From: Siderastrea radians
Lineage: Eukaryota > Cnidaria > Anthozoa > Scleractinia > Rhizangiidae
Assembly (NCBI GenBank): GCA_964017195.1
Contig: OZ024891.1
Coordinates: forward strand, 9,085,682-9,149,681
Direction: 5' to 3'
DNA: 64,000 nt
The number at the start of each line of letters is the position of its first letter. The first letter of the stretch is position 1. The position numbers and the translations under genes were made by a program. Shown here piece by piece: positions 9,490 through 21,532 of the stretch. Below the pieces are notes generated by a model that saw only the letters and a program-made list of their open reading frames with translations, ran no database searches and had not been told where the DNA came from.

Positions 9490-12400
9490 CGGCGGGTCTA
9501 AAACACTAGTAACTGGTAACTGGTAGCTGGTAGCTGGTAACTGGTAGCTGGTTATTGGTAACTGGTAGCTGATAACTGGTAACTCATGGTAATAGGAAAT
9601 GATTGGAATTTAGATTAATTAGGTGGGGGACCCAAAACGCATTACTGCCAATTATTTAGATTAAGTCTGACTCAAGCCTTTTGTTCCAAAAAAAAAAAAT
9701 GAAAATCAATAAACAATTTCTTTTATTACATTGAAATTAATATTCAATGGGTAGCCTATGTTATACTGTTTGATATAAAAAATAGATGACCATAAACGTA
9801 ACCAGTAGTCCAAATTCATTATAATCGTGACATTTTCGTAGATAAGTAAAAATTGCATATGAAGTTCGAAGAGATCTAATTAAAACTGGTACTGAAATAA
9901 AATAGGCAGCTTTGAATAGCACAATTGACAAAAGAAATGTATGGCCCGTTCGCAGTCAGGTCATTTACCTTGTCAAAAGCTAAGCTCGTTTTTGCATAGA
10001 ACCGTTATAGTTACCGGAGTCTCTATCAGACCCCTTCGAAACTTCGCAATTTTGCTTACTTCATTTCGGTAATGTTATATATGCAGATCCCAATCTTTCA
10101 CTGAATTCCAGTCTGTCAGGCTAACCATGTGACAACCAACCGTTAACAGTAACGAACAATTAAAACTGATATTTATGTAGCGATGATAAATATAACAAAT
10201 TCCATGACTTAAAGTCCCCTGTTCACGGAGAAGCGCATGCGCGAGCGGAACGGCTCAAAAATAAATTGTACGGGTCGACACTAAACGCGAACTGAACTTA
10301 TGGTGGAAAAATCCGTTGAAATCGCACCCTAATTCTGCACATCCGCTCTTCGCTTTCCACTTTTGATAGTCTTTATTTCCTGTTGTAAATATTAGTCCGA
10401 TTTTTATAATGTTGAAAGTGATTTAGCAGTCGAAATCGGCATCAGTTTAGTCAATGGATGGTCAGAAGAGACGTCGTGGTAGACTGGCGACGGGACGGCA
10501 GAACACAATACATTCACGAGATTGAAGAATCCTTGAGTCTTACGAACCAGCATTTTAACTGTTGCGGATTTGACAAATGGAAAATAACAGACCATCACAA
10601 GCGGGTCAAACAGTAACCTTTGTCCGAATTGCTGCTGGAGATCTATCAGTTGGATGCTAGTAGTTCGCGATAAGACAACAGAGGTGCAATGTTTTAACTC
10701 CAAGAATTCTATTTCTATTTTAACCACAACCACGAAAGTGGAGTTAAAACGATATCTCCAGAAGCTGTAGCTTCTTTATGACCAAAAGAGATGGCAACAG
10801 TCTCAGAATAATTAATTTGGATCTGACATCCGTGATAAAGAAAGTTACATGTCTTGCAGATAACCGCAAGCAAACATCAAATTACGTATTTAGAAACTCG
10901 TGGATCCTTTCATAAATTAAACGTCACTCTTTTAAGCGGCTTTAGGAATCTTGCAATTAAACTGAGCACAAAAACCTAACTAGTTGCCAATAAACTAGCA
11001 CACATAGAGGCACAAAGATTTCAAACGGCTCTAAGAACATCAAACACTCCAAACAGTATCACAGCTTGAAGTTTCTCCTGGATCAATAGGTCAACCTCAC
11101 AATTTACCGGCTCAATTTCGCTGTGTCGCCTTCAAATCACCTTGATCAAAGGGAGAAATCTTGATCAAAGGGACAAAGCTGTCACGATTGTACGTGAGCA
11201 AGCTCTATTTTGAAGGCTGGAATAACTTCAACAACTAGCGGCAGTCGTGCTTGGCCTGTCATTTCATATACTATCGACAACAAGTTGTAGCAATTTACCG
11301 TCGTATCCCGACAGGGTTGTGAACGCGCTTCTAATTGGTCTAAAAACAATTATCTTGACAGTGCTCAAGTCATCGCTCACACAGGCGCTGAACCGTGAAA
11401 CTCAGTGACATTGACCGGTTTGTACACCACTACGTTTGCCATTGCAGTTCCTTTCAAATGACCGGAAGGGAAAACGTTACAAGCCTGGTTTGTAATATTG
11501 TCCTCATTTTAGCTGATATAGTGCCCAAATAATTGCTGCCTCAAAGCCCAGTGAACAATTTGCAAGACGTCACGCCTTACATCTGTGCAAAAACCGTTTT
11601 GGTTTTTAATTCTAAGTATTGGAACATGGTAAATCCTCTTTTGCTGTCTGACACAGCAGGCAAAATCGAACTTAACACAACCTTAACATGATTGTGTAGT
11701 CATCTGCTGATCACTTGCTAACGCAACATGAGATATTATTTCGAGTTAAAGGGGCACTTGCTAAACGACTACATATTCTATACTAATTATAACAAAATGT
11801 GAACATTTGGAAACGTGATCAATTAAAATGTAACCGTTAATAGTAACAAACAAGTGCAACTGTCCTATGTAGTCACATAGACTGTCCAGCCACTAATGAT
11901 GACCTAAAAACGCCAAAAAGAATGAAGATCCCTAATTGCTCGACATGATAACTCACAAACAATGCGCCTTGTAAACACAATTTACAAAATACGATTTCTA
12001 ACATTTTTTGTCAGTGATAATTTTCAAGTGGTGAACGTGATATCCGCCAGGTGTGCATTGGCATTCCCAGCTAGCGCCAACAAACGTAACACTACGTAAA
12101 CTTGATTGAGTAATTATCTGATGGTCTCCTGATAAGGTACAAAAATGATTCCACACACCTGATGAGGCACTTTTTTAAACGCCCACCTTTACTGTCAGAT
12201 CCAGAACCACTTGTCCAATCACAGCTCGTGTTTTATCGGTGTCTCACATGTACGTGACAAACGCAAAACAAGATAGCGGTAACTAAATTCGCCTTAAAAA
12301 CAGGCGATTCGAAACATCGTTGCAGATGACATTAACAAGGATCTCCTGGCTCCTTAGGCCATATACTTCTGCTTAGGCACAATACATAGTCGATCCAATA

Positions 12401-12585
12401 ATTTCCCGATTACCAGTTACCAGCTACCATCTACCAGCTACTAGTTACCAGTTACAGTTACCAGCTACCGGTTACCGCTTACTAGTTACCAGTTACCAGC
12501 TACCAGTTACCAACTACCAGTTATCAGCTACCAGTTACCAGTTACCTGCTACCAGCTACCTGTTACCAGTGTTTTAGACCCGCCG
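9490..12585. mobile_element. 3.1-kb inverted-repeat transposon with 9-bp target duplication
   Basis: The ends are a perfect 18-bp inverted repeat (CGGCGGGTCTAAAACACT). It is followed on both sides by degenerate 7-bp TACCAGT/TACCAGC units (9508-9580 and 12412-12575, in opposite orientation). The flanks 9481-9489 and 12586-12594 are both GTCGTTCCT. Removing the element restores the TRIM sequence seen at 6420-6445 and 39930-39955. The interior has no transposase; the longest frame (109 codons, 10404-10733 minus) is unrecognised. The 9-bp duplication suggests a non-autonomous Mutator-like or fold-back element. Confidence 0.85.
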
Positions 12586-12616
12586 GTCGTTCCTTCACCT
12601 GGACAGTGAAAGGACT
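12586..12616 (-). pseudogene. TRIM-NHL gene scrap, right part
   Basis: Continues the fragment at 9448-9489 (SPFTVQVKER in the minus frame). Homology stops after GAAAGGACT. Confidence 0.65.
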
Positions 12617-12639
12617 TTTTGTTATATCAACAAAATCGT

Positions 12640-13300
12640 TGCAGAATGTGCCCCGCTGGCGAGCGTTTTCATTGAATACTGAATTCTTAACCAGAAAAGT
12701 CGACCTTCCTAACTGAATAGATCGTGCGTTTCCTTTGTTCCTTTTCTGCTCCTGTCTCAGTTGGGTGATTTCGGACATTTTTTGCTTTAACAGACGCCAG
12801 TTCGTACTCTTGAACATTAGTGATATGTTCATGAATGTACAATCAGCAAAGAGGGTAATGAAGAAGTCACATCATCGCTGTATTCGCACTACCTTCATCA
12901 TTGTTTTCACTTGTTTACCTTTTTCTGCTTCCTTATGTTCCTCTTCTTCCCCTGCCTGTTTGGTGATTTCATACGGATTCATCTTGAACAGCTATTTAAT
13001 AAATTTACAGTCGCTTCAGTCTGTTACATTCAATATCTTTATCCTTGTTTTTGTCGGATTCCTTTGCTCGTGTGACACTTTTCTTTTCATGCCTGTCTGG
13101 CGCTTTAAGGCTGCATTTATACCTAATGCCAAATTGACAGTAGGCTTTTGTGTAAACCGATATCCACAGTACTAGCAGTTAAGGAAAAGGAAAGGTTCTA
13201 TCCCGTGTAAACGACTAGGCATCATTTCAGAAGGTCCGCTGACAGAAATGCTTTGTTGCAAACTGTACCTCTTGAAAGCAGTATATCACAAGAACAGAAA
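12640..13300 (-). pseudogene. Decayed copy of the terminal C2H2 zinc-finger exon
   Basis: This block resembles 15700-16166 (minus), for example around CTTTTGTGTAAACCGATATCC versus the version near 16038, and ATGCTTTGTTGCAAACTGT versus 16133. Indels and substitutions destroy the reading frame and at least one zinc ligand. It looks like an old local duplication of the intact exon 2.8 kb to the right. Confidence 0.6.
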
Positions 13301-13619
13301 GGGTTAGAGAGTGTGTGTGCCTCCAAACATGTCATATATTTAACAAATCTTGTACGAAATCAAATAGTACATGAGCTCATGGCCGCCTCCGCCTCGTTCA
13401 GTGTGATTTCGTGGTTCCTGTCCTGATCGCTCTTAGTTATTAGACGATTTTGCGATGATTTCCAATTCAGAGTTAGATCAAGGAAACGTTTGCGATCATT
13501 TCCCGAAGATCACCGAAGAAGAAGAAACAATATTGTGACTAAACACCATAAGCATCTGTATTGGCCAGGGGCCCATTCTGCTCCACCAGTTTGAGGACAA
13601 GTAAAGTGATTACCGTCAC

Positions 13620-14270
13620 CGTCATGAACTTCACCGTCACCAACCACCAACAACAACCTCGTTCCCAGGTTCTCTCTTCTTCCCTTCCCTAGGACAGGGG
13701 AAGGGAAGAAGAGAGACCCTGGGAACAAGGTTGCACCACCAAGTACAAGTACAGTCTGTCTGGTACAACCACCACCAACAATCTCGGGGAACGAGGTTGC
13801 ACCACCACAAAAGTACAAATAGTTCAGGTTGTCTGACAGAATTAGTACAATTGGTACAATTTGTCTGATACAATATAAAAGAATTTGTCCTGTACAGTTA
13901 GGGAAGAAGAGAGACCCTGGGAACGAGGTTGCACCACCAAGTACAGTTAAGTTTGTTTGGTACAACAACCGCCAACAATCGTGCACCACCAAGTACAGTA
14001 CAGTTTGTCTGGTACAACCACCACCAACAATCTCTGGGAACGAGGTTGCACCACCAAGTACAACAAGTACAATTTGTCTACTACAAAAGTACAAATAGTT
14101 CAAGTTGTCTTATAGAATTAATACAACTGGTACAATTTGTCTGATACAATATTAAATAATTTGTCCTGTACAGTTAGCACAATTTTTTCTGGTACAACTG
14201 GTACAATTCAATTGGTCACTCAGTGACAATTGGTACAATTGACTCGGTATAATTCAGTGGGCACAGGTAA
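13620..14270. repeat. Complex tandem/inverted repeat region (GGTACAA-rich)
   Basis: Blocks of CACCACCAAGTACA, TTTGTCTGGTACAACCAC and CCTGGGAACGAGGTTGC recur 3-5 times. A perfect 19-bp hairpin stem (TCTCTCTTCTTCCCTTCCC and its complement) lies around 13672-13718. The open frames across it (197, 89, 78 codons) are by-products of the repeats. Confidence 0.75.
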
Positions 14271-14416
14271 CAAGAATAACTCCAGTGAATATAGACTTTT
14301 GAGACTGAATCTGGTACTTGTAACTTTCATGTTTACCCAAAAAAATTATGACTGGTGTAAGACAATAAAAAATACCGGCAATGAAAAGACTCAAACTTGT
14401 ATTTGTTTTATTGTAG

Positions 14417-14608
14417 GTTTCTCGGATTTATTTATGGTTTGGTGTTGGGAAACATTACAGCGAGTATCTTGCTTGTAGCAAACGTAAGACATAATGGGCA
14501 AAAATATAAAAATGTTGAATGGTTTGTCATCTACTTTTACTTTCGGTGTAGCGCTGATCTAATTGTGTTTTCTCCTGTCAGGAATTCGGTACGAAGCAGG
14601 TGTTTTGA
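14417..14608 (+). CDS. Possible last two exons of a membrane-protein gene
   Basis: Exon 1 is 14417-14483, preceded by TTTATTGTAG and followed by GTAAGA. It encodes a hydrophobic helix (FLGFIYGLVLGNITASILL). Exon 2 starts at 14582 after the pyrimidine-rich acceptor TTTTCTCCTGTCAG and reads nine in-phase codons to a stop at 14606-14608. Splice phases agree. No upstream exons were found and the family cannot be named, so this rests on splice signals and one transmembrane-like segment only. Confidence 0.3.
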
Positions 14609-15809
14609 TCGAGAGTCACTTCCATGAGATCTCATCATCAGTTGGAAATATGTTTAAATTGGTTTCCTCAGATAATAATAGATTGTTTACATTAGATTAG
14701 TGAGTGTTTTTCTGGTTTTAACCTTTAGCTGACTTTTCCTTGAAATTTACCTGGAAATGACCACTTTTCCCGTTTCACATCGTTTTTTGCTAAAAACCGC
14801 CCGTGTTTCTTGCCGAATTCTTACCAGTTAATGTCTCTACTTAAAATTACTTTTACTCTTAACTATTTTGGTCAAAATAGCGAAAACAAGTTTTAATTTA
14901 AAGGTTTCTGTAAGTGTGAATCAGCGTAAAATTAATATCCTTTGTAGTGAGAGCACGTACCGTATTTTTAATTAGGATCTTGAAATGTTGTAACCAACCT
15001 ACTGTAATTTATGGAAATAGGCGTGTTCTTTAGGTCCAGCCCTTCTTCTTGGAAAAAGAAGGGAAATTGGTGTTCTTGTAACGGTTGGTTGAATTTTTAC
15101 TTACCTTAACCTTGTTTACGTTGTATTTTAATTTACGGAACATTTCTTTGTAATCCTTATATTTCTCCCGTTGTTTTGTTTTGGCTGGACATGTTGAGGA
15201 AAACGATGAAAATCCCCACGAAAAGTGTTTCGACTCGGTCAAATAAACTGAAGAAAATTATGGAAATGTATCTTAACATCTAATCACATCAGAGATTGCG
15301 GAAGCTTGCGTCTCCAGTTAGTTGATGAGAGTTTGACAGCACTCTGTCAAACGTCTGTCAATCGCTCTCCAGCCAACTTAAAAGCAGCGTGCGAAATAGA
15401 ATCATCAATTCTGTTGTATTGAGCTGAACTGTGACGTTACTGAGAGAGAATATTGAACTTAAACCATAGAAAAAGTCTGCTGTCCGTTTGAATACGCTAG
15501 TCCCCCGACGTTGAGGAGAAAAATACTTCAACACTGGATACCTTCTTTTAAAAGAAATCACTTTATTGAAATCAACATTTGTTTCTCTGACAGAAGATCT
15601 CATTTCGATTAAGAGAAAACTTGATCGAGTTCTTAATCTTAATATTTTGGTGTATCAACCATATCATGTCAGAAAAACGCCAGATAGCGGTTTTCTTTGC
15701 ATAATGAATTCTTAAACAGCAAATTCTTAAGCTTTTTAGTATCCTTTTGTCCTTTTTTCTTCTTCTTACTGTTTGGTACTTTGTGACAGAACTTTTTCTT
15801 CAACAGTTA
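14609..15809. other. No gene seen
   Basis: AT-rich sequence. The short minus frames at 15030-15242 and 15358-15603 show no family features. The last 100 bp are likely 3' UTR of the zinc-finger exon. Confidence 0.4.
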
Positions 15810-16155
15810 TTAGAGATCTATTAACGAATTGACAATTAATGAAGAGGGCAAAGTAGAAGTCAAATCTCCGCTGCATTCTACAATTGTTTCCATTACTATT
15901 TCCACATCTTCATCATTTTCCCCTTCATTTCCCATATCATTAGTTTTCTTTTGTTGTTTTCGTGCTTTCCTTTTCTTTTCCAGTCTATTTGGTGCCTTGC
16001 GGCAGCAGTTGTTCCTAAGGTGTAAGTTGACGTTCGACTTTTGTGTGAACCGACGTCCACAGTACTGGCATGGGAAAGGTTTTTGTCCCGTGTGGACAAC
16101 CATGTGACGCTTGAGCCGTCCCATCCTCACAAATGCTTTGTTGCAAACTTTACAT
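15810..16155 (-). CDS. C2H2 zinc-finger gene, putative terminal exon
   Basis: An acceptor (pyrimidine tract then GCACGGCAG, minus strand) ends at 16156. The exon then encodes two fingers, CKVCNKAFVRMGRLKRHMVVH and a C2HC-type CQYCGRRF...NNC, joined by the standard TGQKPF linker. A Lys-rich segment and an acidic tail follow, to the stop at 15810. Such fingers bind DNA in the nucleus. Further finger exons of the same strand lie at 21161-21532, 22389-22523 and 23246-23513. Whether they still belong to one transcript is unknown, because a LINE has broken the array. Confidence 0.65.
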
Positions 16156-16299
16156 CTGCCGTGCAACAGAAAAAAGTCACAATTAGGTAAGAGAAAACGT
16201 TCCCAAAATGCCTTGTATTAAACTAAATGTTATTTCAAGAAATCGAGCAGCACATGAGGTCAAAATTAATGAGGTGAGCAGTGCTGAGTTAACTATGAA

Positions 16300-16700
16300 C
16301 GAGTTAGGAAAAAAATTAACTGAAGACAAAAATTAACTACAAGATGTGCTACTATTTGCTTAATGCTAGAGCTGAAGCCGGGTTAATCCAGCCACAAGCT
16401 ATTGTCAGCGGTCTCACCGTAGCGTATATAAGGAGAATACATTATGAATTCGCTCTCTTTTCTCGCACACCCGTGTCCTGTACACGTCTTGTTGTTCTGC
16501 TCTAAAGACTCCCTGACACGCCGTGCGCCGTTCTTCGCGCTATGGCTGACGCACTACAACCTGCTGTTCATAGGCCTAGAGCTTACCAAGGCGCCATTAA
16601 TGCCGTTCAAGCAGTTGTCCCGAATGTTGAGCCACCACCGGCGGCAGAACCTGCTCCACAACCGGAGCAACTTCCAAATCCTCCGGCCGAGCAACTTGAG
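16300..16700 (+). other. TATA-containing start region with a short Pro/Ala-rich frame
   Basis: GTATATAAGGAG at about 16424 looks like a TATA box. A frame from the ATG at 16542 encodes about 53 residues rich in Pro, Ala and Glu (EPPPAAEPAPQPEQLPNPP). It then runs into a T-rich tract beginning GAG/GTTTTT, a possible splice donor. It could be a first exon or the start of a retroelement. No domain is recognised. Confidence 0.3.
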
Positions 16701-17099
16701 GTTTTTTTTATTATTTCCTTGTCTTATTGTGTCTGTTCGTCTTCGTGTTTTCTCCTATGTTAGCGCGCGCGCCCTTGTATTTGTTTTTTATTTAGCTCAT
16801 ACGCGTTTCTTCTGGGTTTCGCCTTTTCTTTGCTAGCTTCTTATATTATGTCATTCACATTTTGTCTTGTTGTTTGCTGGTTTACTCATTGTATTCATTT
16901 CAGTATGCCATGTTTTCCACGTGTTTTTCACACATTGTAGCTTTTATTTATTTCTCCATTCGCCCTTTGTTTCTTTTTTCAGTTTTTGGTACATTTTAGT
17001 TTGTATATCTCTTTTCTTTGCCGCTTTTACGTCTGTTTTTATTTTTACCGTTTTTGTCCCCTCAAGATTTTTATTTTGGGGTTTCCCGCTTGTTTATTT
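16701..17099. other. Pyrimidine-rich tract
   Basis: About 400 bp of strongly T/C-rich plus strand, continuing into the minisatellite and beyond to about 18100. No gene is seen. The 130- and 91-codon frames here are low-complexity Phe/Leu/Ser. Confidence 0.5.
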
Positions 17100-17620
17100 A
17101 AGTTTTTTATTTTCACGGGTCAACAGTAGGTCCCTTTGTTGATTGCAGTTTTATTTTCGCGGTTCAAATTAAGTCCCGCTTGTTTATTTAAGGCTTTTCT
17201 TTTCGCGGGTTAACATCAGGCCCCGCTTGCTTATTGGAGTTTTTATTTTCGCGGGTTAACAGAAGGTCCCACTTGTTTATTGAGGTTTTATTTTCGCGGG
17301 TTAACAGAAGGTCCCGCTTGTTTATTGGAGTTTTTATTTTCGCGGGTTAACAGAAGGTCCCGCTTGTTTATTGGAGTTTTTATTTTCGCGGGTTAACAGA
17401 AGGTCCCGCTTGTTTATTGGAGGTTTTTTATTTTCGCGGGTTAACAGCAGGTCCCGCTTGTTTATTGGCGTTTTATTTTCGCGGGTTAACAGATGGTCCC
17501 GCCGCTTGTTTATTGGAGTTTTTTAATTTTCGCGGGTTAACAGCAGGTCCCGCTTGTTTATTGTCGTTTTATTTTCGCGGGTTAACAGAAGGTCCCGCTT
17601 GTTTATTGAAGTTATATGCA
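17100..17620. repeat. 46-bp minisatellite, about 11 units
   Basis: The core TTTTCGCGGGTTAACAGAAG is followed by GTCCCGCTTGTTTATTGGAG. Units are about 44-50 bp with small indels. Each holds a GCGGG...CCCGC inverted pair around GTTAAC. The outer left units are the most diverged, the middle ones nearly identical. Confidence 0.9.
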
Positions 17621-17837
17621 GTTTTGGTTCTGTGAATTTCTTTTATTTTTCGGCTTATAATTTAAAAGTCACATTTTACTGTATATGAACAACTTTATTT
17701 TCCATATGGGTCCTTTTTCCCGACTGTTTATTTGTTCCCTGGTATACGGTCCAACCTGGTTTTTTCTCCCAACTTTAGTTCGCTCTTCCAATGGCGGTGC
17801 CTAGAGGGGTGACTTACACCCTCTCGGATTACCGGGC

Positions 17838-17982
17838 GCAAGGGCCGCCATTCCCTGGGGGGTACATCTTAGCTTTTAGGCTTTTCTTTTGCCAGCTTTT
17901 GGACCCGCCTTTTTCCCTTGTGTTCAGTTTCTTTCAGTCTTCAAACGTATTCTTCTACCCCCGGGGAATGGCGGCCTGTAAT
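17838..17982. repeat. Short inverted repeat pair
   Basis: GGCCGCCATTCCCTGGGG (about 17843) and CCCCGGGGAATGGCGGCC (about 17960) are near-perfect inverse copies about 95 bp apart. This could be a small hairpin element. The 18118-18129 sequence CCTCCGCGGAGG is a separate perfect palindrome. Confidence 0.55.
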
Positions 17983-18129
17983 TTCAATTTGTTACATTTT
18001 TCTTTCGTCGTTCTATTTGCTGTTAGACACACGTAATTTTTTCTCAGCCTTTCCCCATTTTTCAATCGTTTTTTATCTTTTTGCCATTCACCCCATTTCT
18101 GGTGTCTTGTAGCTCTCTCCTCCGCGGAG

Positions 18130-19049
18130 GCTTCCTACTTGCGGCTGGTTTTCTCTTTCCCTGTTGTTTTCTAATAGCAGTAGCAGTGTGCCTGTTCAAA
18201 GTTAATCGAGGGACTTGTTATGACACCTTTTGCAAGTTTCAAAGGCCATAACAAAGGCGCTGCAGTTTATGTTCAAAGCACCACAACCGTGCACAATCTT
18301 TGTTTTGCGTTCACACTATGGTTGAATAACTTTACAGTAATACTTCTACTGTTTAGCTGCTCATACAAAATTCAAATCCTAATGTTGTTTGCGCACGGTC
18401 AACACTGAAACCGTAACCATTTTTCTGAGCTTCCAAACCAATTTCTTCCATTAAATTTGGTCTGTTTCCTGGTGGTTTTAAAGAATTTTGCTCCCCTGAT
18501 ACACTCCCGTCGTGTAGCTGAAAGTTGTTGTTACATTCAAATTTAGATTAAGCTCATAAATTCCTAAACCATAAAGTCTTCTATTCTTTCAAAGTCTGAG
18601 GGAAAGTAACGAAACTCTGTGTCTTTCTGAAGGGGAAAGCCGTCTTTTCCGTGTCACGTGAGAAAGTTCAAAGCTCACTTTTTCGATCCAAATTCTTCCT
18701 GGACGGATTGCATCATCGATGTTCTTCTTTACAACAAACGCTTGAAAGAGAGAGGTTCTGGCAACGTCTGTGAGAAATCTGCAGAAACACTTGTTTTCTT
18801 CGAATAGCTTGTTTTGGAATTGTAAACATGCGTGCTCCTTCCTGACAGTCTTTTTCATCGGAATGGGATTTCTCAAAATATAACTGATTCCCCTGGCCCT
18901 CACCTTCTCTCATCCTTTTTTCTTGTTTTTATTAGTAGGAAATTCGGTTTGCTTACTCCTTACTGTACATTTTATCGGTTCAGTACTGTGACAGTTTTAC
19001 TTGAAAGTTTAAAGAATTTGTACACCTAATATTTTCTGCAAAACAAGAA
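18130..19049. other. No gene supported
   Basis: Two overlapping minus frames (18589-18903, 18713-18913) are open but show no domain, and neither has splice or family support. Confidence 0.4.
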
Positions 19050-19385
19050 ATTCTGAATTAACAGGCGGCCGATGGTAACTCTGCCCGTCTTTTCTCCGGC
19101 GGACCCTCGTGTACACTCTCTTAAAATTCCAAGGAGACCCTGCACGTGAATCTGTGTGACCAAAACAGTGGCTATTTGAAGCAATATTTTGACTAATGCT
19201 GTGACACTATCGAAGAAAGATATTTTGGGTATTCTGAAGAATTTACAGGCGGCCCATGGTGACTCAACGGCATCCCCCTTCCCCCACTAAGGAGACAGCA
19301 AGTAAATCTGCGTGACCAAAAACCGTGAAAGTGTGATGCAATAGTCTGGCTATGTTGCAACCCTGGCACACTTTAATAGCCGAAT
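19050..19385. repeat. Imperfect two-unit tandem repeat of about 185 bp
   Basis: Both units start near ACAGGCGGCC(G/C)ATGGT and contain AAATCTGCGTGACCAAAA-type and GCAATA-type blocks in the same order (19060-19240 and 19245-19385). Confidence 0.6.
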
Positions 19386-21160
19386 AAATAAAGAACTGAA
19401 ATGTTACCTTTGCCTTGCTGTTTGATTTCCACGGGATCGTCCGTCCAAATATCGGGCGCTAAAGATATGTAGTAGCTTTGTCACAGAAGAACGGTGACTA
19501 CGATCTCAATTGCTTAATTTCAAAGTCAATGGGTTAGCCCCAATCTCCTATTGTTGAAATCGCATATCAGCTAAGACCACGCAAGGCTATCAATAGCAAG
19601 CTGTTGACAGACAACTTGATATAATACGGGTTTTGTTAAACGGTCACGAAAACGATAACAATTGTTATTCGTATCCAGTCCTACAATCTGCGTGCTTATG
19701 GTTTTCCGATATGGCGCACTGTCACGATCTCTCACCGTATTCCCTTTGAAAACAGTCATTTTATAAACAAGTCTGCAGCGATTCTAATGTATTTTGCCAA
19801 TACGACCCTGACGTTTTCTGCGATCAAAGATGGAAAATTAAATTCAACTCAAAGGTCTTCAGTAAAGGTCATGTTATGTCACTAGTATGTCCGGTATTTG
19901 AGAGACCTGATAAAATCTATCTCTTGACGTCATTATAACAGCGAGGCCATTGTTCAGAGCCGGCCGCGCGACCCCAAGGGGACTAAGTAACTGACGGACG
20001 ACGACGACGAAAATGAAAAAAAAAACGTCCATTTTACGAGACGGCACGACGTGCGCGTATGCACGTCGGCCGCCTAACAAATTCTTTAAACAAGTACCAC
20101 TAGGTATTGATTCCTCTTTTGAAAGCTGCGGTCTTGTTTACGACATCACAGGCCGTTTCAATTTCAGTTTTTATTGTAAGTAACAACTAAAGTACAATTA
20201 CATAATTAGTAAATTTATTTTTCTATTTGGCTATTGTAAGTGATGTAACGTAATGTTAATAATGTTAATAGATGTAATGTTGTGAGGTTGGAATATGAGT
20301 TACTGATAAATAAATAAATTGATAAATAAATTGAGATTCCAAACACATGAGGTCGGGAGAAGCCTAAGGCTCTTCATCCCACTTGCTTTCTTCTGCATTT
20401 GAAGAAGCTTCTAGTTTATTAAGTCAATATACTTCACTGGATTCCCTCAAAAATTTCATTTACGCGTCTTCTTCTTGTCCCTCAGGCGTGAAGCGATCTT
20501 CTTCTGCTTTCTCACAGATTTAAGTTTGGGTAGCGGGTTTTCGCTGAGTTTGGGTCCTTGTTGTAGAGTGTGGGAGATTTGGTTTTGAGTGTGGGTGCCT
20601 TGTTTTTAGGTTTGGGTGATTCGAATCTTGTTTGCCTGGTGCATTTGTCACCTGTTTTTCATATTACCGTTGCTATAAGCCTGAGGACGCCAGGGCTCCC
20701 ATTCTCATTATAGAAGTGCAGGTGAGACCGGTGAAAATAGTTCACGATCACAAGAGCCATCTAGGCCCAAAGGGCAACCTTAATTATTGCCAATTAAAAT
20801 GCCGACCTTAGCGTCTGTAGCAATTGAAGTTACCAAAAGCATTGCTAGTTCCTCTGGACGGGTTCTCACAGTACACTATAAAGTGAAAGTTGTAATGAAC
20901 CTCACAACCTTGACCCTAGTGTCTTGCCAGTATTCAAAATAGTGGCGAGTGGACCCTGACAAAGAGTAGGTCACGTGATCTGGATCACCCAATAGAGAGC
21001 CTCCTGCAATGTTGAGCTATTTAAAACCTTCAAATTGTTTGGGACAAATATGGCATGCTTTGCCAAGCCGTTCTCACACAATGCCATTTTGAATATCAAG
21101 AAAACCCTGGGGATGAGGTCATGAACTTGAATTGAATCATATAAGAGTAATTTTGCTTAC
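19386..21160. other. No gene supported
   Basis: A 62-codon minus frame starts with an ATG at 19759. Its composition looks protein-like, but no family is recognised. AT-rich (TAAA)n sequence lies at 20310-20335. The rest is unremarkable. Confidence 0.4.
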
Positions 21161-21532
21161 ACGTGCCGCTTTTCGTTGTTGTGATTTAGGTAATGATAAG
21201 TCAAGTCCCTTCTCCACCGGAATGTCTTTCCACAGGTTTCCCACAAATAAGGCCTCTCGCCAGAATGGAGCCGCTGGTGTCTACTTAGGTACCAACTGGT
21301 TTTGTATGTCTTGTTACAGTAACTGCAAACATATGGTTTTTCCCCTGTGTGTGATAGCACGTGATATTCCAAGTCTCCTTTGGTAGCAAACCCCTTTTGA
21401 CACACACTACAATGGTGAGGTTTTTTGTCATCATCACAGTGAAAACGCCGCATATGCACAAAGTAGGTTGAATATCTCTTAAACTCCTTGTTGCAAAAGT
21501 TACATTGATGGGGTTTCTGATGGGGTTTCTCC
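21161..21532 (-). CDS. C2H2 zinc-finger exon (four fingers, last one damaged)
   Basis: The exon is bounded by an acceptor (TTTCTTTTAG, ending at 21533) and a donor (GTAAGC at 21155-21160). It opens with a GEKP-type linker and encodes three good fingers (CNFCNKEF, CSVCQKGF, CSYCNKTY). In the fourth, the first Cys is Trp (LWETCGKTF), which one base change from TGT/TGC to TGG would give. That finger cannot hold zinc normally. Splice boundaries within linkers are usual for one-gene-many-finger-exon layouts. Confidence 0.65.

Noticed and set aside
13510..14103. 197-codon minus frame
   Set aside because: It spans a tandem repeat region; the apparent protein is repetitive and lacks a domain.
17100..17620. 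Regular repeats resembling a CRISPR array
   Set aside because: Units are contiguous with no unique spacers, and the sequence is clearly eukaryotic.
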